This document shows, in pieces, positions 26,013-35,477 of a stretch of 64,000 bases of DNA; the first letter of the stretch is position 1, and each line of letters starts with the position of its first letter. The translations under genes were made by a program, and so were the position numbers. Below the pieces are notes generated by a model. It saw only the letters and a list, made by a program, of their open reading frames with translations, had not been told where the DNA came from and searched no databases. The stretch comes from CAVVGZ01 sp963841845 (GTDB lineage Bacteria; Chloroflexota; Anaerolineae; Anaerolineales; Anaerolineaceae): positions 62,001 to 126,000 of the forward strand of contig CAWJEG010000005.1 of the NCBI GenBank assembly GCA_963841845.1, in the 5' to 3' direction.

Positions 26013-27227
26013 TTATGGCAGGTAGTCACGCGGATCAGGCCGTCCGTATACATCACTGCGCAGCTCAAAATGCAGCTGGGTGCCCGGAGCAATTCCCGTA
26101 TTACCCATCAGGCCAATAATATCCCCCTGGTAGACATATGATCCGCAACCCACATCCATTCCATTAAGGTGGGCATAGAGGGATTGCCAACCATTTCCGT
26201 GATCGATAACAATCACATTTCCATAACCCCAATCATTCCAACCTGCATAAACAACAACACCGGCATCTGCAGCGAAGATGGATTGCCCATCCTCCGGTCC
26301 TATATCGATGGCATAATGATTGGTCGGCGGGGAATAATCAAAACCAGACAGCCGTGTCCCGGATGTTGGCCAGATAAAAGACCCGGACCCAACAGGACCT
26401 TCCATTGGGCTACTGCAAAAACCTGCACCAAGAACCCGCGCCACGGTTGGATCCTCCCGCGAGATGAGGGGAGCACTCCAGGTTACAAATTCACGTTTCC
26501 CGCCTGGGATAACCAACCAGGTTCCCGGATCGATTACAGTGTTATCAAAATCGCCAATATTTGCAGGATTGAGGTGGTTGGCAGGGAATGACAAAATCGC
26601 TTCGGGGGTCACCCCAAAAAATTCTGCCACCTGATTTAAACTATTACCCGCACGCCACTCATAATACACCCCATCGGCAGGGAGTATGTTTAAGATCTGG
26701 CCAGGACTCAGCCTGTGAACATCATCTGCCAGAATTTCATAATTCGCCCAAAAAATCGTTTGCGGCTGCAGGTTGAAAAGTTGTGCAATTCCATATACAC
26801 TATCGCCAGGGATAACCGTATACTGCCCCATTTCATTTCGAGGCCGGTTTGGCACAATCGTGTGCAGTAAAGCTTTTCTGGATACAGCAAAAATTTTCGC
26901 CGCGTACGGCGGCATAGCCACATTGCCAGCCTCAACCGGTGGATTCTGGGAAATTAATGGGGAAGCCAGTACCGCATTACCCCCCATCCGGGTATTGGAA
27001 CTCCCCACGAAAAAATCCCCCATCCCCCAGACGATAACCAAAATGAATATAAAAGTGATAGCTGCAGTGCTTATCCGCAAGAATATTCCGGCGAGACCGA
27101 TACGGATTAATCCTTCCCAGAGCTGTCCAAGGTCTTTAGGGGGTTTCTCCCAGGCGGAATTTACCAATGACTCACCTGATTCATCACTATTCCCATCATT
27201 AGGTTGAAATAGATCGCTTTGGTCCAT
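26013..27227 (-). CDS. LysM and M23 peptidase-domain membrane protein
   Basis: About 404 residues: a cytoplasmic acidic N-terminus, a TM at about 65-85, two LysM-like repeats (YTVIPGDSVYGIAQLF and YEWRAGNSLNQVAEFFGV), then an M23 (lysostaphin-like) domain at about 280-404. The zinc and catalytic pattern is seen in TNHYAIDIG, SLYAHLN and LHFELR; the first ligand His belongs to NHYAID, where many family members have HxGxD. It likely cuts, or regulates cutting of, peptidoglycan cross-links. The ATG at 27227 is chosen because AGGAAC lies 8 bases above it; an in-frame ATG 29 codons earlier adds no recognisable sequence. Confidence 0.88.
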   Translation of the reverse strand: MDQSDLFQPNDGNSDESGESLVNSAWEKPPKDLGQLWEGLIRIGLAGIFLRISTAAITFIFILVIVWGMGDFFVGSSNTRMGGNAVLASPLISQNPPVEAGNVAMPPYAAKIFAVSRKALLHTIVPNRPRNEMGQYTVIPGDSVYGIAQLFNLQPQTIFWANYEILADDVHRLSPGQILNILPADGVYYEWRAGNSLNQVAEFFGVTPEAILSFPANHLNPANIGDFDNTVIDPGTWLVIPGGKREFVTWSAPLISREDPTVARVLGAGFCSSPMEGPVGSGSFIWPTSGTRLSGFDYSPPTNHYAIDIGPEDGQSIFAADAGVVVYAGWNDWGYGNVIVIDHGNGWQSLYAHLNGMDVGCGSYVYQGDIIGLMGNTGIAPGTQLHFELRSDVYGRPDPRDYLP

Positions 27228-27288
27228 GATTGTTCCTGGATTTGCATAATAACACATGGATATTTCGGGGTCAAGAATAATTGATCCG

Positions 27289-27327
27289 TGCCATAGAATT
27301 ACAAATTGATGCATGCCATAGAATTAC
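27289..27327. repeat. 14-bp direct repeat between divergent genes
   Basis: TGCCATAGAATTAC occurs at 27289-27302 and again at 27314-27327, 25 bases apart, between the M23 peptidase and CinA-like genes. It lies above the -10 box of the latter. A tandem operator is possible; a local duplication is the other choice. Confidence 0.45.
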
Positions 27328-27368
27328 TGGATCAAACACTAACCTGATTTCTCCCCAAATTCTACAGG

Positions 27369-27374
27369 TATAAT
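27369..27374 (+). promoter_or_regulatory. TATAAT just ahead of the CinA-like gene (leaderless start)
   Basis: GGTATAAT ends 8 bases before the ATG at 27383, so the transcript would begin at the start codon. No Shine-Dalgarno is present. Confidence 0.55.
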
Positions 27375-27382
27375 ATTTATCT

Positions 27383-28153
27383 ATGATAAAGTATTCAAAA
27401 TCCCCGGTAATTGATACAAATACGGAGAAAAAAATAGCAAAGTTATGCCTTGAATGGGGCTATAAATTGGCTATAGCCGAATCTTGCACCGGGGGATTGG
27501 TTGGACACCGGTTAACCAACCTTCCAGGTTCCTCCCAATACTTTCTGGGCAGCATCGTTGCTTATGATTATTCAGTAAAACGTGGAGTATTAAGAGTAGA
27601 ACCGGGGACCCTGGAAATGTATGGTGCTGTTAGCAAAGAAACAGCACTTGAAATGGCTGATGGAACAAGGAATGTGCTCTCCACCGAAGAACCGGTTGAA
27701 AAAATTATCGGCGCTTCAGTCACCGGGATAGCCGGGCCGGAGGGAGGAACACCAGATAAACCGGTCGGCCTTGTATGGATTGGTATTTCAAATTACTGGT
27801 ATAGAAAGGCCTCTGAATTTATCTGGAACGGAGACCGAATTCAAAATAAAGAGTATTCAAGCCAGGCTTTACTCAATCAATTATTGGATACGTTACGTAC
27901 CCTGACCCACTATCAAACAGTAAAAGTTCGATCACTAATAAATTTCTCCGGCAATATTGAACCACAAGCCCTTATGAGGGATAACCTGGAGATACCAATT
28001 ATAACAACCGGCCGCCGGTGGCAGGACGAACTTGGGATGCATATTCTGGCAATGGTCCCTGGCGAGGAAGTCCTGGAACTGGTTGTTAGCAAGGACGGTA
28101 ATTGGTATTTAAGGCGTGTTTCCAAACCATTGTCTCACCGGGATTTCGCATAA
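27383..28153 (+). CDS. CinA C-terminal domain (NMN amidohydrolase-like) protein with a novel C-terminal extension
   Basis: A 256-residue cytosolic protein. Residues about 12-170 match the CinA-C/PncC domain, which deamidates nicotinamide mononucleotide: AIAESCTGGLVGHRLTN, GAVSKETALEMA, SVTGIAGPEGGTPDKPVGL and the late NGDRIQNKEYS. The family usually ends there (about 160 residues). Here about 85 further residues follow, with strand-rich segments such as VKVRSLINFSGN and GEEVLELVVSKDGNWYLRRV, not recognised. It lacks the N-terminal MoCF-like domain of full CinA. Transcribed alone; the -10 box touches the ATG. Confidence 0.85.
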   Translation: MIKYSKSPVIDTNTEKKIAKLCLEWGYKLAIAESCTGGLVGHRLTNLPGSSQYFLGSIVAYDYSVKRGVLRVEPGTLEMYGAVSKETALEMADGTRNVLSTEEPVEKIIGASVTGIAGPEGGTPDKPVGLVWIGISNYWYRKASEFIWNGDRIQNKEYSSQALLNQLLDTLRTLTHYQTVKVRSLINFSGNIEPQALMRDNLEIPIITTGRRWQDELGMHILAMVPGEEVLELVVSKDGNWYLRRVSKPLSHRDFA

Positions 28154-28483
28154 CAAGGAATAAATCAATCAGGATTGGGGAAAGTAATAAATCCTTACAA
28201 TTGGATTTTTATTTAGACTTCAACTCATTCACACTGAAAAACGATAGATCCATTATTTAAATTCCTGCAACCTTTCTAATCCACACCCATTTGCCTTTAA
28301 ATTATTATGGGAAATCATATTTATTTCGAGGGCTGAAAAATCGGATATAAAGGACTATTGGGATTGGTCACCCAGGTTGGAATAGATTTCGAAGGATAAT
28401 AAGAAAGCACGATTATCTTTAATTAATCTGCTGTATTCTTTAATCCATAATCTTCGTTACAGGAAGAACTTGACATAAAAATG
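28154..28483. other. 330-base convergent gap without a recognised element
   Basis: Lies between the ends of the CinA-like gene and metG. It is AT-rich, with no open frame of note, no tRNA-like cloverleaf and no strong terminator. A small palindrome (TGACAT, AAAA, ATGTCA at 28471-28486) overlaps the metG stop codon but has no U-run. Confidence 0.5.
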
Positions 28484-30274
28484 TCATTGCGGCACTCCTA
28501 ACCGGGCTCTTTCATCGGTAATGATGCTTGAATCTAATTTCTTAAATAGCGGTTTTGGAGTAAGCAATTTCTGCCCGGGTTTCAATTTGCTGGGTTCCCA
28601 TATTCCATTGGCACCTTCGGGATAATACCGCAAAACTTCATGTTCACCCAAATCATCTTCAACTGTTTCTGTTCCCTGGGTTCCAAACAGAGTTCCCTGA
28701 TACCCTAAATACACATGCAAATTTTGACAGGTAAACGGCAGAAACGGGGATAGGAGTATTTTCAATGAATCGATTGCCTTGATTGCGGTATATATTGATC
28801 TTGCGGCATCCTGGCGGCTTGTTTTTATTTTCAACCATGGTGAAGTTTGATCAAGATATCGATTCACTTCCCCTGCTAAGCGCATGGCCTCATTGAGTGC
28901 AGCACGTAAATGAACAGACTCCATCTCATCCCCAACCACCTGAAAGCCTTGTTCAATCGCTGCCAGGAGGGAGAGATCAGTCTCATCCAACTGGCCCGGT
29001 TCAGGAACCTGATTGTCCCAATGCTTGCATGCAAATGACAGAACACGGTTTACAAGGTTGCCCCAGGTTGCAACCAGTTCATCATTATTCTTCTTAAAGA
29101 ATTCTTCCCAATCCCAATCCGTGTCCCTGCTTTCTGGCATATTTACGGTCAGGTAATAACGCAATGGATCCGGGTCATAACGCTCCAGAAAATCGTTTAC
29201 AAAAACTGCCCAGTTGCGGCTGCCAGATATCTTTTTACCTTCCAAATTCATAAATTCATTGGACGGCACATCCGTCGGGAGGACCAGTTCTTCGCATTCA
29301 TCCTGTCCCATTAATTGGTCAAATGTCTTCCCGGAACCCATCAATTGCGCTGGCCAAATAATGGCATGGAAAGGGATGTTATCTTTTCCAATAAAATAAT
29401 AAGCCCTGGCATCCTGTTTGTGCCACCAATCCCTCCAGGCAAGCGGGTCGCCAGAAAGTTTCCCCCATTCTATGGACGCAGAAAGGTAGCCAATTACTGC
29501 TTCAAACCAGACATACAGGCATTTTCCTGTCCACCCATCGATCGGTACCGGGATGCCCCAATCCAGGTCACGTGTAATAGGTCTTCCGCGTAAACCTTCC
29601 GAAAGAATCTGCCCCAAAGACTGCTTAACCACATTTGGCCGCCAGCGGGATTCCCGATCTTTGAGAAATTCGACTATTTGTGGTTGCAGTTTGCCTAGAT
29701 CCAGGTAATAATGTTCTGTTTCCCGCAATTCGGGGGTGCTGCCATCAATCTTTGAGCGCGGGTTAATCAACAAATTCGGATCTAAGAGGTTGCCGCAGTT
29801 ATCACACTGGTCACTGCGTGCCCCTTCAAATTCACAAATATAACAGGTCCCTTCTACATACCGGTCAGGAAGGAAGCGGGATTGGGATGGTGAATACCAC
29901 TGCTGTTCACTATCAGTATAAAGATAATTATTGTTTTTAAGTGCCAGAAACAAGTTCTGAGAAACATTAAAATGATTCCTGGTGTGCGTGCTCGTGAATA
30001 AATCGTACGTCAACCCGCAGCGTAAAAATATATCCAGAAAGGACTTATGAAATCTCTTGTAAACATCCAACGGGGTACTGTTTTCTGCATCTGCACGGAC
30101 GGTTATCGGTGTGCCATGTGCGTCCGAACCGGAAACCATCAAAACCCGCCGGCGATTAAGACGGTGATAACGGGCAAAAATATCAGCCGGTAAATATGCA
30201 CCGGTTAAATTCCCAACGTGAATTTGAGCATTTGCATACGGCCAGGCCGCTGCAACAAGAATGGTTTCATCCAT
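28484..30274 (-). CDS. metG: Methionine--tRNA ligase
   Basis: Class I synthetase of 596 residues that charges tRNA-Met. The HIGH motif is HVGN in AQIHVGNLTGAYLPAD; the KMSKS loop reads KKISGS in LEGKKISGSRNW. The zinc finger in the connective domain is CYICEFEG...QCDNCGN (two CxxC pairs). KDNIPFHAIIWPAQLMG and the anticodon-binding helices (ALNEAMRLAGEVNRYLDQTSPW) are typical. There is no C-terminal tRNA-binding (Trbp111) domain, as in the shorter MetRS forms. GAGGTG precedes the ATG. Convergent with the CinA-like gene; promoter candidate at 30309-30317. Confidence 0.96.
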   Translation of the reverse strand: MDETILVAAAWPYANAQIHVGNLTGAYLPADIFARYHRLNRRRVLMVSGSDAHGTPITVRADAENSTPLDVYKRFHKSFLDIFLRCGLTYDLFTSTHTRNHFNVSQNLFLALKNNNYLYTDSEQQWYSPSQSRFLPDRYVEGTCYICEFEGARSDQCDNCGNLLDPNLLINPRSKIDGSTPELRETEHYYLDLGKLQPQIVEFLKDRESRWRPNVVKQSLGQILSEGLRGRPITRDLDWGIPVPIDGWTGKCLYVWFEAVIGYLSASIEWGKLSGDPLAWRDWWHKQDARAYYFIGKDNIPFHAIIWPAQLMGSGKTFDQLMGQDECEELVLPTDVPSNEFMNLEGKKISGSRNWAVFVNDFLERYDPDPLRYYLTVNMPESRDTDWDWEEFFKKNNDELVATWGNLVNRVLSFACKHWDNQVPEPGQLDETDLSLLAAIEQGFQVVGDEMESVHLRAALNEAMRLAGEVNRYLDQTSPWLKIKTSRQDAARSIYTAIKAIDSLKILLSPFLPFTCQNLHVYLGYQGTLFGTQGTETVEDDLGEHEVLRYYPEGANGIWEPSKLKPGQKLLTPKPLFKKLDSSIITDERARLGVPQ

Positions 30275-30308
30275 TGAACACCTCTGCAGGATTGTATAAG
30301 TCTTCTGG

Positions 30309-30317
30309 ATTTTATCA
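30309..30317 (-). promoter_or_regulatory. Extended -10 box for metG
   Basis: TGATAAAAT on the minus strand (TAAAAT at 30309-30314), 34 bases above the metG ATG. No clear -35 is seen. Confidence 0.45.
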
Positions 30318-30367
30318 TAGAAAGAATTTGCCTCGAAGAATCCTGTCCTATAGGCTTAGGAACCAAC

Positions 30368-30373
30368 TATAAT
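30368..30373 (+). promoter_or_regulatory. -10 box for the MFS gene
   Basis: TATAAT 34 bases above the TTG start, with AAAGGA (30396-30401) between them as ribosome site. The -35 is weak. Confidence 0.45.
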
Positions 30374-30407
30374 AACCAGGTTAAATTCTGCGAACAAAGG
30401 AATCATT

Positions 30408-31628
30408 TTGTTAAAAAGAATCCGGGCAACCCGTTCGAATTACCCCAATCAATTCTGGCTTTTGTTTTGGGGTAATTTCGTTGCATCCGTGGGGAATTCA
30501 ATGTCATGGCCATTTTTAACAATCTATTTGAGGCAAACCTTTAATTTGCCACTTACCCTTGTCGCTGGGATTCTCACCATCCGTTCTGCAGCCGGCCTGC
30601 TCAACTCTTTTTTTGCGGGGCCAATAGCCGATCGATTCGGCCGGAAATGGCTGGTTGTCTTGAGCCTGATGATTACCGGCTTCAGTTTCCTGCTGATGTC
30701 GCAGGCAGAAACCATTGTTATATGGATCGTCATCATGATTCTATACGGCGCGTTTCACCCAGTATACCGGGTCGGGGCCGATGCGATGATAGCCGACATT
30801 ATTCCCACCAATAAACGCATGGATGCGTACTCATTTATGCGGATTATCTCCAACCTGGGAGTCTCCATCGGCCCTATTATTGGCGGGATCCTGGCTGCAT
30901 CATCGTATTCCAATGCATTCCTGGGTGGTTCGCTGGTATTATTTGGTTTCGGAATTTTTTGTTTATTCTTTTTAAAAGAAACCCTGCAGCAATTTTCCAA
31001 GGCAGAGCAGGGTGAACGCGGAGACCAAAACTATGGTTACAAGGTGATCCTGCACGATAAAAAATTTATTTCATTCATGGTAATGCTTACCATGACTATT
31101 ATCGGGGCAATAATGATGTTCGTTCTGCTGCCGGTTTATATCAAGGAGCAGTATGGGCTTTCTGAAAGTTATTTTGGCTGGATCATTGCTACCAACGGGT
31201 TGATGATCGTATTATTCCAATATCCAATTTCAAAGATGACCAGAAATTTTCCCAGCTTTTCTATTTTAATTGCTGGGGCCATATTTTACGCATTAGGACT
31301 GGGTAGTGTCGCCCTGGGAAGCACCTTTCCCATGTTCGTCATTTCAATGGCAATTATGACTATGGGTGAAATACTGATGATGCCTACTGCAACAACGATG
31401 ACAGCCAACATGGCTCCCCCGGACATGCGCGGGCGATACATGGGTTTGTTTAACCTAACCTATACGGTTGCTATGGGAATAGGACCTGTTGTCGGAGGAC
31501 TGCTCAATGATCTTATTGCACCTGCAGCAACCTGGTATGGGGGAATGGTTTTTGCTTTGCTGAGCGCAATTGGATTTTACTATTTGTCCAGGAAATTTCC
31601 TTCATTAAATTACAAAATAAACATGTGA
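30408..31628 (+). CDS. Major facilitator superfamily transporter
   Basis: A 406-residue membrane protein with about 12 TM segments. The loop 2-3 signature is present as GPIADRFGRKWLVV. The central loop is near 190-210 (QFSKAEQGERGDQNY), and the second half has TATTMTANMAPPDMRGRYMGL, typical of drug-efflux-like DHA1 members. The start is TTG at 30408, with AAAGGA 6 bases upstream. The substrate cannot be told; export of drugs or sugars is likely. Single gene between metG and the dehydratase gene. Confidence 0.9.
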   Translation: MLKRIRATRSNYPNQFWLLFWGNFVASVGNSMSWPFLTIYLRQTFNLPLTLVAGILTIRSAAGLLNSFFAGPIADRFGRKWLVVLSLMITGFSFLLMSQAETIVIWIVIMILYGAFHPVYRVGADAMIADIIPTNKRMDAYSFMRIISNLGVSIGPIIGGILAASSYSNAFLGGSLVLFGFGIFCLFFLKETLQQFSKAEQGERGDQNYGYKVILHDKKFISFMVMLTMTIIGAIMMFVLLPVYIKEQYGLSESYFGWIIATNGLMIVLFQYPISKMTRNFPSFSILIAGAIFYALGLGSVALGSTFPMFVISMAIMTMGEILMMPTATTMTANMAPPDMRGRYMGLFNLTYTVAMGIGPVVGGLLNDLIAPAATWYGGMVFALLSAIGFYYLSRKFPSLNYKINM

Positions 31629-31631
31629 GAG

Positions 31632-31658
31632 AAATGGTTGGGTATGTTTAAACCATTT
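31632..31658 (+). terminator. Weak hairpin after the MFS gene
   Basis: AAATGGTT (31632-31639) and AACCATTT (31651-31658) form an 8-bp AT-rich stem four bases after the stop, followed by TATAAAATTC. It is weak as a terminator. No other element is seen in 31629-31798. Confidence 0.35.
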
Positions 31659-31798
31659 TATAAAATTCAGTCCTCTGTCATATTTCGGATTTTAGAGGTG
31701 AAAACCTATCACTCAATTTTTGAAATTTTCCACATTTCAATCATCTAAATGTGATTCACATTGAATTTTTTGATGGCAAGGAAATTCTTATTGGAAGA

Positions 31799-32779
31799 TC
31801 ATGCTGTCTGGTATTTCTTGTATATTTTATACATGATCTCGATATCAACACTGCTTCCGGTCAGGACGGCAACTGAATTGGTCCCAAGATACTGGGGGTA
31901 TTTTAGTGCTGCCGCCAGTGCTACCGCGCCGCCCCCTTCCACAATGATCCGGTGATTCATTAGCAATGATGCCATGGTTTTTTCGATATCCTCATCCGGA
32001 AGGATCAGGAAATCATCCAGCAGAGCCTGGCATATCCTGAATGTATAACCGTTCTCAGACCCCAGACCGCCTTTCAGGGCATCTGCAATAGTCGTTTCTT
32101 CGATCATTTGTATTAGATGTCCCGCCTGAAGACTGTGATACATGACTGGTGCCCGATCCATTGAAACACCGATTACTTGAATTTTTCTACTAACCTCTCT
32201 TGCCGCCAACGCAATCCCGGCAGCTAAACCGCCCCCTCCGACAGGTACCAGAATCGAATCAACCTCCGGATAATCCTGGATTATTTCAAGTCCAATGGTC
32301 CCAGCCCCGGCAATGATATCCGGATCATCATAAGAACTGACATAGGTTGAACCCAATTCCTTCATGAGGTCGTATGCATTGGCTTCCGCCTGGTCAAAAC
32401 CCTCTCCCTGAATGACTACATTTCCACCCAGTTTCTGTATCGCTAAAATTTTATGTGCAGGAGTTTTTGTCGAAACACAAATCGTACTCTTGATACCAAG
32501 AAATTTAGCCATATATGCCAGTGCACGACCATGGTTTCCACTGGAGACCGTTATTACCCCGTTATTTCTATTCATACCAGATAGTTTAAGTAGTTTGTTG
32601 GCGGAACCCCGGATTTTAAATGAGCCGGTCGGTTGAACTGTCTCTAATTTCAGGAAAAGTTTCTTATCCTTATTTTTCGAATCGGCCTCCCACTTAATCA
32701 TGGGAGATCTGATAATATGGTTTTTGATCCTTGCATGGGCATCCAATATATCTTGATAGTCAATCCCAAAATCAACCAT
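31799..32779 (-). CDS. Threonine/serine dehydratase-family PLP enzyme
   Basis: A 326-residue fold-type II PLP enzyme. PTGSFKIRGSANKL carries the Schiff-base Lys, SSGNHGRALAYMAKFLG binds the substrate carboxylate, and LVPVGGGGLAAGIALAARE binds the PLP phosphate. The length matches catabolic threonine ammonia-lyase or serine racemase; there is no ACT-like regulatory domain, so it is not the biosynthetic IlvA type. The late RIIVEGGGAVALAAAL is typical. GGAG lies before the ATG. Single gene, divergent from the membrane protein gene at 32910. Confidence 0.9.
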   Translation of the reverse strand: MVDFGIDYQDILDAHARIKNHIIRSPMIKWEADSKNKDKKLFLKLETVQPTGSFKIRGSANKLLKLSGMNRNNGVITVSSGNHGRALAYMAKFLGIKSTICVSTKTPAHKILAIQKLGGNVVIQGEGFDQAEANAYDLMKELGSTYVSSYDDPDIIAGAGTIGLEIIQDYPEVDSILVPVGGGGLAAGIALAAREVSRKIQVIGVSMDRAPVMYHSLQAGHLIQMIEETTIADALKGGLGSENGYTFRICQALLDDFLILPDEDIEKTMASLLMNHRIIVEGGGAVALAAALKYPQYLGTNSVAVLTGSSVDIEIMYKIYKKYQTA

Positions 32780-32897
32780 GATCAGCTCCGCTTGTTTTAT
32801 TCCAGATTCTGTTCAAATAATACCTGATTTAATTGCAGGGGATTCATATTTCCCATACGAATAAATTTCAAGAAATCGTTATCCTTGGATTTGTGAA

Positions 32898-32903
32898 TAT
32901 AAT
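32898..32903 (+). promoter_or_regulatory. TATAAT just ahead of the gene at 32910 (leaderless start)
   Basis: AATATAAT ends 6 bases before the GTG at 32910. Transcription would start at the initiation codon. No ribosome site at normal spacing. Confidence 0.55.
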
Positions 32904-32909
32904 AGGGTA

Positions 32910-34682
32910 GTGAAGTTGAAAAAATACTTACCAAATTTACCCATCCTATTATATGCTTTTATCCAGGCTTTGTTTTACGGTATCGTCGCCTCCGGACAAA
33001 TGCTTGGTTTTAGCGGACTATACCGCAGGGATTTTGTTCTCATCCTGACAATCCTAATAACAGCAGGTTCCTTGATTTATTACGTATCAGATAAGGACTT
33101 TTTTCACCAATTTCTGCCGGATAAATCAAATATCCTGAAATCCCCTGTAAAGACCAGCTTGATTTTTGGGGGAATCCTGATATTTATAATGCTTGCAGTT
33201 ATACCGATGCTGCGCTGGCCAGAATCACCCATTGGCCGAACCCTCACGTGGGATGCAGGTGCATACCATTTTCCTAAAGCGGTTGAGTTATATCGCAGTG
33301 GTTCTGCCTGGGATTTATCGGTTCCCTATGGTGATTACCCATTCGGATACGAAAGCATGCTGGCACTTGGACTTACCCTGAGCGGAGACGAATCCTGGTT
33401 CAGCTTGATCCACCTGCTTATTTCACTCTATTTTGTACTCACATTCTGGTTAATAGGGTGCCGCTATTCTAAGCTTCCCCATGCTCTCTTGTTTTTTATT
33501 AGCGTATGCATACTTATCAGCGGGAAAATGGTAATTCCTGAAGAGTCCCAATTAATCAGCGGGTTTGCGTATACTATCGGAAAAAATGATTTCTTGCTGG
33601 GGACAGCAGTCCTTGCAATGATATTGCATGCACCTGTTGGAACCAGGGAAAACCAGCCATTTTTTCACCTCCCCGGTATGGCAATTAACTCGATGCTTGC
33701 TGTCAGTGTCAAGCCCAATGGTGCCATACCTGTTGTTGTCATATGGCTGGTTACCATCTATCTACTTTGGAAAAATAATGACTGGAAAATAACATCCCCG
33801 CTACTGACCAAACTGGCAGCAGCCGGCCTGGTAATGCTACCAGGAATTTTTTGGGCGATCAGGAATTTGGTTATTTTGGGGAGAATTTTCACACCTGCAG
33901 CAGATACCTTAATGGCTGAAAGTATCGCATCGAATATTACCAACGCCTATTTATATACACAAAATTTTCCATTCCTAATCTTCATCATTGCAATAGGAAT
34001 TACCCTTTTATCAATGGTATTCGCATGGAAAACAAACTATTTATCCAAATCAATTGCGGGTTGTTCAATGCTACTCTTGATAAGCTTTGTTTTCACCCCG
34101 GCGACTGCTTTCCATAAATTTTTAGACATCCCCTCCCACATAGCCTGGAGATTTGGGATTACCTTGCTCCTTTATAATTTCCTGATTGGCATTCTTTTAA
34201 TGGAAAAATGGATTACGAAGACACTTGGCTGGATATCAAAACGTCAATGGATATCTATAAAAATTGTACTGGTCTGGAGTTTTGTCGCCATTATATTGTG
34301 GCGGGGAGGTTGGTTACTTCAAAAAGAACCACAAAATCAGATCATCCTGCGGGATGAGTATACACAATCCGTCGGGGAAAACGGCTATTACAGCGCTTAT
34401 GACTTTATCCAGCAAAATATCCGCAATTCTGTGATCCACATCGAGAATGGAGTAATTTACTATGCTTATGGGCCTGGATATACCAACACCCCTACTAAAC
34501 TTCAATACCCCTTGGAGATGGAAGACCAGGTGACCCAGCCCGTCCCGGATTATTTTGTGATTTTTAAACCGGATGATATTGGGGCGGATTTTCCGCTATC
34601 ACTTGAATCTATCGAATGGTTGCAGGAATGGGAATTAATTTATAGTGACAGCGAAGGACGTGTGTACCGAAAGATAATCTGA
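32910..34682 (+). CDS. GT-C-like multi-spanning membrane protein
   Basis: A 590-residue protein with about 12 TM segments. After TM3 the outer loop reads RTLTWDAGAYHFPKAVELYRS, where the Asp before AGAYHFP fits the catalytic position of GT-C (PMT/ArnT-like) enzymes. The C-terminal 110 residues form an extracytoplasmic domain (GYYSAYDFIQQNIR, VIYYAYGPGY). Probably a lipid-linked-sugar glycosyltransferase or related oligosaccharide enzyme. It is the plus-strand neighbour of the minus-strand glycan locus and ends 27 bases from it. Start: GTG at 32910, just after a TATAAT box. Confidence 0.7.
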   Translation: MKLKKYLPNLPILLYAFIQALFYGIVASGQMLGFSGLYRRDFVLILTILITAGSLIYYVSDKDFFHQFLPDKSNILKSPVKTSLIFGGILIFIMLAVIPMLRWPESPIGRTLTWDAGAYHFPKAVELYRSGSAWDLSVPYGDYPFGYESMLALGLTLSGDESWFSLIHLLISLYFVLTFWLIGCRYSKLPHALLFFISVCILISGKMVIPEESQLISGFAYTIGKNDFLLGTAVLAMILHAPVGTRENQPFFHLPGMAINSMLAVSVKPNGAIPVVVIWLVTIYLLWKNNDWKITSPLLTKLAAAGLVMLPGIFWAIRNLVILGRIFTPAADTLMAESIASNITNAYLYTQNFPFLIFIIAIGITLLSMVFAWKTNYLSKSIAGCSMLLLISFVFTPATAFHKFLDIPSHIAWRFGITLLLYNFLIGILLMEKWITKTLGWISKRQWISIKIVLVWSFVAIILWRGGWLLQKEPQNQIILRDEYTQSVGENGYYSAYDFIQQNIRNSVIHIENGVIYYAYGPGYTNTPTKLQYPLEMEDQVTQPVPDYFVIFKPDDIGADFPLSLESIEWLQEWELIYSDSEGRVYRKII

Positions 34683-34709
34683 TTAATTTACAATAAGGGG
34701 GAGTCATTC

Positions 34710-35471
34710 CTATTTGAACATATGCTGGCGCCGCCAGTTAATCAGTGGGGCCATTATTTGGCGAATCCAATATTTCATCACGATGACTGAAAATGGTGAG
34801 CCGCCATCCCGGTAGTGGACTTTCAGCATTTCCGGCCAGCAGCGGGAATCAGCAGTTATTGTTTTGGCGTCACTGTGCAGCCTGAAATTCGCCCATGTCC
34901 GTTTGTGATAGACAAGTTCCGAAACAGCAGCTATCCTTACCCATAAATCGTAGTCCATAGCAAAGAAAAAAGAAGGGTCAAGCGGACCTACCTGCTTCCA
35001 GATATCTCCCCGAAAGAAAGCAGCTTGCTGCGGGATATGGACATATCCATGCCTTAAACGCCGGTAATCCGTTTGACGGGCTGGAAATTTACCGATTATC
35101 TTCCCATGCTGGTCGATAAAATTTGTATCCCCGTACACCAGGCCAACATTTGGTTTCTGCTCCAGATATGCTACCGCTTCCGAAACCGCCCCAGGCAGCA
35201 GTGTATCATCAGAATTCAACCAGGCGAAAATATCTCCTTGTGAGCGCTGGAAACCTTTATTTATGGCATCGGTTTGACCCAAATCCGGTTCAGACACCCA
35301 CCAGCTCAACCTTTTCTCATATTTCCGGATAATATCCACACTTCCATCACTGGATTCCCCGTCAACAATGATATATTCGATATTTGGATAATCCTGGTTG
35401 AGGACAGACTCGATTGTTTCCGGCAAATATTGCGCCTGGTTATATGAAGGCGTCACAATGGAGACAAGCAT
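34710..35471 (-). CDS. Glycosyltransferase family 2 (GT-A)
   Basis: A 253-residue cytosolic or peripheral inverting glycosyltransferase. It begins VSIVTPSYNQAQYLPETIESVL, with IVDGESSDGS (UDP-sugar Asp), GQTDAINKGF and the DxD-like WLNSDDTLLPG. The closing part has FFAMDYDLWVRIA, the catalytic-base region. It is a paralogue of the enzyme at 38860-39801 and lies 6 bases after the GT39-like gene. It is the last gene of the minus-strand glycan locus; sugar and acceptor unknown. Confidence 0.92.
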   Translation of the reverse strand: MLVSIVTPSYNQAQYLPETIESVLNQDYPNIEYIIVDGESSDGSVDIIRKYEKRLSWWVSEPDLGQTDAINKGFQRSQGDIFAWLNSDDTLLPGAVSEAVAYLEQKPNVGLVYGDTNFIDQHGKIIGKFPARQTDYRRLRHGYVHIPQQAAFFRGDIWKQVGPLDPSFFFAMDYDLWVRIAAVSELVYHKRTWANFRLHSDAKTITADSRCWPEMLKVHYRDGGSPFSVIVMKYWIRQIMAPLINWRRQHMFK

Positions 35472-35477
35472 ATCAAG

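Noticed and set aside
28471..28486. Terminator for metG
   Set aside because: The TGACAT/ATGTCA stem is only 6 bp and AT-rich, overlaps the stop codon and has no U-run after it.
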